Assembly: GCF_963924675.1 (NCBI RefSeq)
Contig: NC_089234.1
Location: 65,560,088-65,624,087 of the forward strand
Direction: 5' to 3'
Length of the DNA: 64,000 nt
DNA from: Phocoena phocoena
Taxonomy: Eukaryota > Chordata > Mammalia > Artiodactyla > Phocoenidae
Shown here: positions 55,426 to 64,000 of the stretch, piece after piece
Layout: each line of letters opens with the position of its first letter
How positions within the stretch are numbered: the stretch's first letter is position 1
Position numbers and translations under genes: made by a program
Notes under the pieces: model-generated
Told to the model about the DNA's origin: nothing
Database searches by the model: none
Seen by the model: the letters and a program-made list of their open reading frames with translations, nothing else

Positions 55426-56245
55426 GGCTTAAACGCTGAATGAACAGTAACTCAATTTGCCAACACCTGTTTTTCTTCTGCTGTGCTTCCCTTTGGATTT
55501 GTTCATGGACATTCTGTTTCCTGCATTGCCCCATAATGGCAGCCATATGGTGTCCACAGTTATGTCATATTTTATGGGTACTTTCACCTCCTATGTGTCC
55601 CATCACCTCTGTCATTTCTTGTGCATGACTCTGCCCATTAGATTCCACTAGGGACAGAAGCCAAATTGAAAAGAGGTTTTTTTTCCATTTTGTTCTCTTT
55701 AGGTATTGCTCTATACTCCACAACAGAAAGTATCCTTTTTTCCTGAGACTCACTCATGAGTCCTAAGTCTGCAGGGAATTGAGTTGGGGGCTACGTCTAG
55801 GGAAATCATCACACCCCACTAAGAATCTCCTCTGACCTCAGGCAGCCAACCTGCATTTTTGGACACAATTATGCACATCACTTCTATTTCTCATAGAATG
55901 AACCCCTTTCTAGGAAGTTGCTCAGTTTCTCAAGCAAATAGACTTCTTGTTCCAAAGAGACACGGTTATTATGTCCTTTACAGAATCAGAAGGGAGCACT
56001 ATTTGCTTTCTCTACCCTTCTCATTTTGTGTTCAGGAAATCCAGTCATTGAACAATATGTTTCTCCCCCTTCTCTCTCCTGAAATATCTAAAACTGATAT
56101 GACATATGATAAGTCATATGATAGAAAATTAGAAGGTATCCTAACCAAATAGCTGTGTTTATAATGAACAGTAAGAGACAGGAGGCAACCCTCACTTCTA
56201 GGAACAATGAAGAATACATTTTGTTGGACTTTTCAGGTAGCAGCT
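55426..56245. other. Intronic sequence without recognised features
   Basis: Several 60-97 codon frames, none recognised. Confidence 0.45.
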
Positions 56246-56299
56246 CCCTCTCTCTCTCTCTCTCTCTCCCTCCTCTCTCTCTCTCACATACACACACAG
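56246..56299 (+). repeat. (TC)n microsatellite followed by a CA tract
   Basis: Interrupted TC/CTC units over about 40 bp, then ACATACACACACAG. Confidence 0.9.
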
Positions 56300-58860
56300 T
56301 AGCAAAAATAAATTTAATACAACAAGCCTGTTCCAATGTACAATTACAAACAATACAGTGAAATACACTTACCTAAGATTTTATGTCTTTATCATCATGT
56401 CAAAAATTAACATGCTATTTTCTTCAACTTATATGCTAGGTAAAGATGTAACGTCCTGCTAGCAGATACACAAATATTTTGTATGAAGGAAAAGCAAGCA
56501 CAAGTTGAGCAGGCATGAATGCAGGCTGCACCTCTTTTGTTTAGTGGGGAAGGGTAATGTTACTCTAAAGACAGTCAAGGAAGTGGAATAGTTGCTACCT
56601 CTGTGTGTTCGGCAGGCTGCCAACATCCCTGGCAATGGAGCTTTTTGCTAAATCGTTCTTTCTTATCATTTTTGCTCCTGTAGACTGTTGAATACAATGC
56701 GTAGAAACAATCATTTCAAAATTATACAGCCTCCAATGCTCCTTACAATGTTTTTGGCTACTATCAACCCAAACCCCAGTTTCTGCTCGCTTCCCATTTT
56801 ACGTGACTTAAAATAATTTCTTGAATTCCACTTTCGTGAAGCAATTCTAAAGGAGGAAAAATTCTTGCCGCCCCCACCCCCCCGCCAAGAAATTTGGGTA
56901 AATATGGCTAGGAGCCAAAGGAGAAAATCAGCTTTGCTAAGCATTATCCTGCCATTCCTTACATACTAGACTCATTATGAATTCGGCATTTAGTCACCTC
57001 TTTCTCCCTTAAATGTGTCTTACAATGGTAGGCACTTAGGAACACTGTGAATTAAAAAGTTTGGAAGTCTCAAGTTAGTTCATGGTCTGTGATGGGCGTG
57101 TCTAGAACTGATTTAGGAGGCCGAGGTAGGTTAGTATCACTGATGTTTACAAGAGAGTTTCAGTATTTCTTTTCATCAATCTAGCTCGTACCTTATTGTA
57201 AGATAATAGTGAAATTATGCTGGAAATCATCTGCTTATATCTATTTTAAGTACTAATACAATGTAATAATTTTCCCTTGACATAGAAAGGATGCAGCTTA
57301 ATCAGTAATTGATCTAGCTAGTATGATATATGAATTAATTACTATTTGCTTAAAATTTTTTTAACCTGTAATGCTACGTCAGAGGTACCAAAGCAAGTAA
57401 AGACATTTGGAATCCTATATGGGGCATTGCAGTTTATGGGGATTTCTTTCCTATATCCATCTTCAAATATGAGGATACCTAACATTACAATAAATATTTT
57501 TTGTCCATTTATAGATTATCTAAGTATCCTGTGAATTATAATTAGAAACTCAGTAAAAGAAAAATATCCTTAATTTAAAGGAAAACTATCTTAATTGAAA
57601 AATTTGGAAAAAGAGTGGGATAAATGATACATTTGTAGGTGTTAATGAAGCTATTTGTACAACGTAGGGCAGAAAGGAAACTCCTTGTCTTGAATGGTAT
57701 TTTCCTGAGAGAAAGCTAAACAAGGTTTATAAATAAATTATGCAAATAGTAAATGAAAATTAATCACGACAGTACACCACTGAAAGCTTTAGCCTTCAAT
57801 TCCTCTGGCTGCACCCTCCCCTTCTTCCCTTTTTGTGTAAAAGGTATACTCACAGCATCACTCTCCCTACAATAATGTCTTCACAGATGTTGCCCATGTT
57901 GGCTGTCCACATATCTGGAACCCTTTAAGTCTTTAGCGTGGTGAGGATTGAAATGTAACATTACTCATTTTTACTATTTCAGTTTTTATATCCAGCACGA
58001 GGTCTAGCTTCTCCTTTGGAACTCAGCATCCGTTATATCTTTATGCCTTGGCCAAAACTTCCATTTTTTTCAATTCCTCCAACTGCTGTGTTTTTCTGTG
58101 TCGATGGTATTACTGTTGCTGCTGGGCTTTTCCTTAGAAGCATCCTGGGAAAGGAGCCAGCTCCGAATTTACATTGGTTATAAATCAGGCAATTCATTAA
58201 TGGTACAGAATGCCCGAAAGTTCCCAAACTGTTGCCTCACTGAGAGTTACCACTTAGTCCCGTAGATGCCCCCAGAGAGCTCTCTGTTTATGGGAAGTAT
58301 TCTTTCAACAATGTAAAATCTGAGAACATGTCAGTGTGGCTAAGCCTCCCAAGAACTGTGACTTCCTATATTTACAAAGTGGCCTAAGTCCTAGAAAAAT
58401 GTTATCAATAATTCAATCATTTGCAATCAGATCATGTTTTAAACCCATTTTATAAACAACATATGAATTGTTTTTTGAACCTTGCGCAGCTGTGTTGGGG
58501 GTTTTTGTTTGTTTGTTTCCCCCATCTGCTTAGCATAGAATTATAAATATGTTCAGGAGACGCTGGTATCTTGCGTTACAAAAACATGTTATGTTATTGT
58601 AGTTAGTGCACATCTAAACTCTGTGAAAATAACAGTGTACCTGAATGTATACATTTATTGGCACTAAAAGTATAATTGCTGGCTACCTGAAAACAACATC
58701 AGCATCACAGTAAACATCCACTGAAAGAAATATTTGTATCCAAGCAGTGATTGGCTCTGGAATTGTGCAATAGACCTCCCTTTAAAAAAAGTTTCTTATT
58801 GCTAGACCTAATACATCACAGAATAACCGCAGCTTTTTTTTCTTATCAGGATAAAAAAGT
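56300..58860. other. Intronic sequence without recognised features
   Basis: A C-rich stretch at 56869-56884 and a GTTTGTTTGTTT run near 58506. No gene, RNA gene or confident repeat. Confidence 0.45.
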
Positions 58861-58876
58861 CTGTACTCCCTTATTT

Positions 58877-59076
58877 ATTTTGTTTTTTGCGGTACGCGGG
58901 CCTCTCACTGTTGTGGCCTCTCCCGTTGCGGAGCACAGGCTCCAGACCGCAGGCTCAGCGGCCATGGCTCACGGGCCCAGCCGCTCCGCGGCATGTGGGA
59001 TCTTCCCGGACCGGGGCAAACCCGTGTCCCCTGCATTGGCAGGCAGACTCTCAACCACTGCGCCACCAGGGAAGTC
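58877..59076 (-). mobile_element. CHR-type SINE with 16-bp target duplication
   Basis: Reverse copy from the GTTTTTTGCGGTACGCGGGC side to CACCAGGGAAGTC. It is flanked by perfect CTGTACTCCCTTATTT at 58861-58876 and 59077-59092. Short deletions sit in the CTCCAGACCGCAGG and GGGGCAAACCC segments. A 135-codon + frame here is a SINE shadow. Confidence 0.95.
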
Positions 59077-59092
59077 CTGTACTCCCTTATTT

Positions 59093-59859
59093 TTAATGCA
59101 AGTACCCTTGACCCAAATGAAGTGTGATTACTTGAATAAGCCAAGATTCTGTATCTGATTCTTTGATTATCTTGTTTGCTTTACTAAATTTTAGAAAAGA
59201 ACTTCAGGGTCATGGCCATTTTTCCCCTTATAACAGCTATATATTGAGATCATGCTTCCTGGCATACCTAAACCTTTTCTTCCCATATATGACAAAGTTT
59301 GTTTTCAGTGCCAAAGGTTCCTTTCCCATACTTATTTTACTTCAGTTGGTTTGTACAATACCATTACTTTAAATAGTCAATCAAATATTAATTTAACACA
59401 CCTTGGATATTACATGTCAGATGAACTTTCTTACAAATCTGTATCAAGTAATACAGTTGACTGTGTTTTCAAAACATGAGAGCCAGAAAGGAACATCAAG
59501 TTAGAGAACTGCCTCCTTAGCTACTACACTTTTCTGTTTTACTTCTCTCTCTCTCTGTGTTCTGTCTCTCTTATTCTCACATATAAGTTAGTTGGAGAAT
59601 AGACTGGAATGTTTAATATTAAATCATATATAATATGCATAAATATCTGCTACCGCATATACATATTTTAACCCAAAATGAGAAACAGATGCTGAAGTTT
59701 TCCTGAGTCCGTCTGATTTGCTCTCCTATAGCCCTGATTTCTGCGGATAAGTTTATAGTAATTTATTACTATAAAGTATGGAAAATATGGAAAATGGGCT
59801 TATCCCTGACTCTTCTGTTCTGCTCATGACTTTTATAACAAATTGCTTTCTAAAATCCC
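59093..59859. other. Intronic sequence without recognised features
   Basis: A short TC-rich run at about 59544-59575. Nothing else. Confidence 0.45.
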
Positions 59860-60318
59860 TGTTGTCTGACTGCATTTTCTACTTTACCTTATCTATCCAC
59901 CTACTTATTCACACTCACTGTTCCCTAAACACAGCCAGTATGATCCTGCCTCAGGGCTTTGGAGCTAGCTTTTTCTTTGCATAGAATATTCTTGATTCTG
60001 ATGTATAAGTGGACGTCTCTCTCACTTTCTTCAGTTCTTTTCCCAATGTTACCTTATTGATGAGATGTACCTTAACTCCCCTATTTAAAATTGTTTCATT
60101 CTCTCCATCCTTCTTATCCTGTTGTGATTTTATAGCACTTCTTTCCTTATAAAATAGTGTCATTAACTTATTCATTACATTGTTTGTCTTCCCCTCACTA
60201 GAGTGTGAGCTTCAAGAGAGCAGGAATTTGTCTTTTTTTTTTCCCCCACTTATGTGTCCCCATACCTTACAACAATGCATGGTGTAAAGTTACATATTTA
60301 TTGAACGTTAAATGTAGC
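59860..60318 (+). repeat. L2 LINE 3' region
   Basis: CACTGTTCCCTAAACACAGCC, CAGGGCTTTGGAGCTAGC, CATAGAATATTCTTGATTC, CACTTTCTTCAGTTCTTTTCC, TTAAAATTGTTTCATTCTC, GAGTGTGAGCTTCAAGAGAG, CAGGAATTTGTC and a CATATTTATTGAACG end reproduce the L2 order well. Confidence 0.82.
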
Positions 60319-60941
60319 ACATAGCCAAAATTATGTTGCTACTTTAATTGGAAAAACTCTTATTAATGTATCCAAGCTTCTAAACTCCATTGTGGATATC
60401 TCTGTCTCCTTAGTAGACGGAGATGGGGTTGGAGAATTTTGAAAAATATATATATTTGCATAAAATGCATTACCTTTACTCAGATAGTATTCTTGGTGGA
60501 GGGCAGTGGTGGACACGAGTGCAGAAGACTAAAGCCAGTCGCTCTGGGCATTGACTCCCCTGGTGACTGAGAGAGGAGAATCCTCATTATTCAAACAGTG
60601 GTGCTTATGTGGGAATGTGGAGTGTGTGACATATATATGAAGAAGGCAGTGGTATTTAATTACACATTTGAACAAAACAGTACATGGAAACATAATACAA
60701 GGCCATTAAATGTTACTTTGCAACGTACATTTACTTTCTACTGATGTATAGTCTTTTACATACATCTCTCCTTTTTAAATTCTTTTCAGTGCGTCCTTGA
60801 TTTTTTTCTTCTTAAACCACTCTGGGGAAGTTTGGTTTTCTATGTTTGCTAAAGATGATATAAACACAGAGTGCTGTATATCCAAATAATTCAGAAATGG
60901 CACAGTACAAATTCTATTTATTTTCATTATTATTACTTAGT

Positions 60942-60944
<3 letters not shown>
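60319..60944. other. Intronic sequence without recognised features
   Basis: Nothing assignable. Confidence 0.45.

Positions 60945-60977
<33 letters not shown>
60945..60977 (+). repeat. (TA)16 microsatellite
   Basis: 33 nt of uninterrupted TA, self-complementary and prone to cruciform formation. Confidence 0.95.
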
Positions 60978-60979
<2 letters not shown>

Positions 60980-61074
60980 TTTTCTTTCTGTGCACATGCA
61001 TTTATATATTTAAGGACAGAGTGATGGCTGGTAATGCAGCTACTGCTTTTCTAAAGTTGGCTCTCACCAGGCCT

Positions 61075-61210
61075 CGGGCAACATGCACTTTAATACGTGT
61101 GATCTCACTGTTCACTGTATAGAGTTGGGAAATAGAGAAGAAGGCTCAGAGAGGTAAAGAAACTTGTCCCGGGCAACCAGGATTCCTACCCAGGCCTATA
61201 CCCAGGCGTT
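61075..61210 (-). repeat. MIR SINE, reverse
   Basis: AGGCTCAGAGAGGTAAAGAAA, CTTGTCCCGGGCAACCAGGAT and CTACCCAGGCCTATAC are the reverse MIR core. Confidence 0.65.
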
Positions 61211-63944
61211 CGACATTGTTGGGAACCTGTCGTCACCGCTGTTGTATTTTTGTCTACCGCCTAACAATAGAGCAGACACCCCTCTCTAAGACGGTGGACT
61301 CATGGAATCCTTTAGTAGCATAGGGAGCTAGAAGACTAGAATTTACCTCCCCCCAGCCCCACGTAAGAACCTGCGTGTCATTAGCAGGGCACAGCCACTT
61401 TGCAATGCCTAGCGTATGTGTTTATGTGTGTGTCGTTCTGTGTGCTCTAGTTTCTGGTGAACAGGCACTGCTGAGCCTTCAGTCCAAATATTCCTCAGCC
61501 CTTTTGTGAGAAGGAAGTTATTCACAGCACCCTATGGCGTGCTCGTAGTGGCAATATATATTTTGATTTAGTTAAGCTTTACTATGTTGTTCTAGAATAC
61601 TGTCAGTTGAGGAATGATCACAGAAGTCCAATATCATTTGTGGCTGTACTTTCTCTTTGCAACCTACCTCCTGCGAATATGTAAAGGGAGAGACATTGGC
61701 AGGTTTAAAATTCTTTTCATTTTTCCTTCCCATGTTTGAGTGGCTACAGAATTACTAAATCCTCTACAATCTCCCTGTCCATTTATCTACCTACTTCTTA
61801 CTCCAGAAGTGAGAAACCAAGATCATTAGCCGTTTTCACCTTTTCTTGAGCCTCATCTACTGCCTAGGAATCTTGAAACTGTAAGTGGGGTAGAAAATTG
61901 AGCCCTGAGAAAAATGTTTTTGATATTCCTTCTCCACATTTTTCCTTAAACGTTACAGAAAAGAGGTTCACTGATGCTGACAGAGTAGCTGATTATGCCT
62001 GGGAGAAGCACTGTGGAGGCAAATACAAATTACATCATCCTAGATGAACTTGTGTCTGGCTGTTTCAGCTGCTACAAAAGACTACAGCAAAATATATTTT
62101 TTTATTAATGTGAATAAATAAATCCAGGTAGAAAATTACTTTCCAAATAGTGATTTTGGCATTGCCCCACTACTTCAATCCAAATGAGCACAATAGTATG
62201 ATAAGAGCCACGTGATTACCACCAGCTCTCATCTTTTTAAAATTTGAGTTCATATATTTAGAAAGCAATTAATATATCTACGTCTAAATAAATTAATATA
62301 ATCAGTAAACACTTTGCCTACTCCATTTATCACCTCTGCCATAATTAGTTTTACAATGTAAAAGGCACAACTTTTTAAAATTGTTTTTTGGAAAAGTAAA
62401 TTGATGGCATATCTAGAAGATGGGCTCATTTTGAGGGTAGAAATAAAATAAGAGTGAGATATGTGGCTAAGACATGCAGACATTTTAGAGAAGATTCTCT
62501 AGCCATTTCATGGCTATGCAGATATCTCAGACATGGGGGAATTGTACATTGTCTATTTTCAGTGATGTTCTTTGGGAAGGAGAGATACCTTTCTCTTTGG
62601 TTGCATATTATATACAAAAGAAACATACTGACCCCATACAAAAAAATAACCCTTCCTGAGAGTGCCTAGACACATTTTTTTTTTCATGAAATATAATGGA
62701 TAAATTTCAGGACTGTCATACAATCACAGTGTGACCTTTAAGGATCAAAATACTCATACCTTTTAGGTCAATATATATTAAATAATAACATCCCAAATCA
62801 TATATTATGAAAGCTTATTATTTTCTTCTGTATCTGTATTTTTCCTTTAAGGTGAATTGTAGTTAGATATTATTTATTTGCACTCACCAAAGTATACCAA
62901 GTTCTGAGAAAGTACATGAATACTGAATCTACACGCACATCCTTTCCTCTACCAAGACAGTGCCTTTAAAAAGTATTAAAGACTACCAATGTGTAGTTTT
63001 ATATTATCAATTGATATTAAAAAGTTTAGAGGAAGGAAAGTAGATATACATTTTTAGCAGATATACATTTTTAGTTAAATTCCTAGGCTGTGGAGGTGGG
63101 CAGACCTTGGTCAGTCTGATTCTACACTTTATTATCCGTATAATGGTGGTTACATGCTAATACATGCCTACAAATATAAAACATCCCATTATATAAGCCA
63201 ATATTTCATTTTACAGAGAAGAGACATTTTTATAATTGGCCAATTTAATGACAGAATCTTTCAAGGGTGTAGATGAAATAGTCCAATATCTGAAAATAAC
63301 TTAATATATTAATTTAAATTACATTTATAATACAAATTGTATAACACATCTTAATTTAGAAGTTTAGAAGTTTATTTGGTCTTTGCTTAGATGTAATAAA
63401 ACACTTTTTTTTGCATTCTTTGCGTTCTTTATTTGCATCTTGAGACCTCAGCAGCTTAATCTCTGAGTCTTGGCGTCATCTAAAACAATTGTCCAAAGAA
63501 CATCACTCTGTTCGAAATACTCAAATTTATGAATCTGTGGGTGATGTTACCATTGTAACATGTATTTCACAAGCATTGTCTCAGAAAATTAGATCATTCC
63601 CACCTACTCATTTATTCCATAGGTATATATTCATGATCTCCAAAAGGTAACCACTTACTTTGATATGGTGATTTTCAAAATATTTGCTTAAAATTATATC
63701 TGATACTTAATAATTGTGAGACAGTATTCCCAGGAATTGTTACTAAATTTGTGTTATATTTCTTTTCTTTTTTCTTTTAAACTCACATAAGTGACCTCTA
63801 TAATTAGTCCAAGCTAGAATTAATTCCGTAATGATGGTGATCAAAATAAAATAATTGAGAACATACCTGGTAAAGTGACTAAATTTGTAAGGAATAAAAT
63901 ATCAAGTGACCACTTTTTTTCTAAGTAATAGTTATGTAAGAAAG
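61211..63944. other. Intronic sequence without recognised features
   Basis: The longest stretch without an assignable repeat. No open frame above about 77 codons and no RNA gene seen. A local direct repeat of AGATATACATTTTTAG occurs near 63041 and 63059. Confidence 0.5.
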
Positions 63945-63946
63945 TC

Positions 63947-64000
63947 CTTCTTTTCTTTTTTTTTAACTTTTTATTTTATATTGGAGTATGGCTGGTTAAC
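63947..64000 (-). mobile_element. L1 3' end, cut by the window
   Basis: Poly-T with interruptions, then TTTTTATTTTATATTGGAGTA, the reverse of the L1 3' terminus also seen at 14816. The body continues beyond the right edge. Confidence 0.8.

Larger units (their letters stand above)
4247..64000 (+). other. CTNNA3: Long CTNNA3 intron downstream of the exon (partial)
   Basis: From the donor to the right edge, nearly 60 kb, no stretch encodes the following alpha-catenin segment and the longer open frames all lie in repeats. This fits the very large introns known for CTNNA3. The alternative, that the window leaves the gene before its end, is unlikely because the exon is internal and has a consensus donor. 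Confidence 0.8.

Noticed and set aside
1..64000. tRNA-like A and B boxes (for example GGTTCGATCCC near 10571)
   Set aside because: They belong to the tRNA-derived heads of CHR SINEs. No cloverleaf with intact acceptor stem and anticodon arm stands apart from a SINE.
1..64000. CRISPR array, operon, phage or other bacterial system
   Set aside because: No regularly spaced repeats, no ribosome-binding-site-led gene runs and no dense coding. Spliced exon and SINE/LINE content show mammalian nuclear DNA.
4247..64000. A further CTNNA3 exon encoding the TPEEL-type continuation
   Set aside because: I looked for this alpha-catenin segment among the + strand frames downstream and found none with flanking splice sites.

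Overview
The window is mammalian nuclear DNA, almost certainly from a cetacean. The main evidence is 13 copies of CHR-type tRNA-derived SINEs, most of them the roughly 200-bp form whose 3' part reads GAGAGGCCCGCGTACCGC before the A-tail. There are also cetartiodactyl-type L1 elements and old eutherian repeats (MIR, L2, MaLR LTRs, hAT and Tigger elements). I see no bacterial, plasmid or viral gene organisation and no CRISPR array.

The only host coding sequence I can support is one 152-bp exon on the + strand (4095-4246). It encodes 50 complete codons, including FVDISKKIYDTIHDIR, and matches alpha-T-catenin (CTNNA3) rather than CTNNA1 or CTNNA2. It has a polypyrimidine tract, an AG acceptor and a GTAAGT donor. 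CTNNA3 is known to be a giant gene with very long introns. The rest of the window therefore reads as the 3' end of one intron (1-4094) and about 60 kb of the next (4247-64000), in which I found no further exon.

Layout: 1-4094 is intron with CHR SINEs, MIRs and an unassigned old repeat. 4095-4246 is the exon. 4.9-12.2 kb holds SINEs, a probable ERV LTR, an old L1 split by two SINEs, and a hAT-type element with an 8-bp target duplication. 14.8-16.0 kb is an L1 with an internal inversion (twin priming) and a perfect 16-bp target duplication. 17.0-23.1 kb is a near full-length but dead L1 on the minus strand with a SINE nested in its endonuclease region. 23.5-35 kb holds old MaLR-like sequence, old repeats, a probable ERV LTR, MIRs and an L2. 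34.9-43.6 kb holds three CHR SINEs, old L1 pieces, a perfect 20-bp-arm hairpin and a Tigger-type element. 44.4-54.5 kb is dense in MaLR-type LTRs, including a possible LTR-internal-LTR arrangement, plus old L1s and a 24-unit GT microsatellite. 54.5-64 kb is sparse, with MIRs, an L2, simple repeats, one SINE, and the edge of another L1 at the right end.

No novel multi-gene system is present. The points worth a second look are the CTNNA3 exon flanked by inverted SINEs, the inverted L1, the nested insertion chronology, the 35-bp micro-insertion of L1 3' end, and the long perfect hairpin. Repeat family names come from recognition of consensus patterns, not a database search. Old repeat boundaries are approximate, while boundaries supported by target-site duplications are near base-exact.
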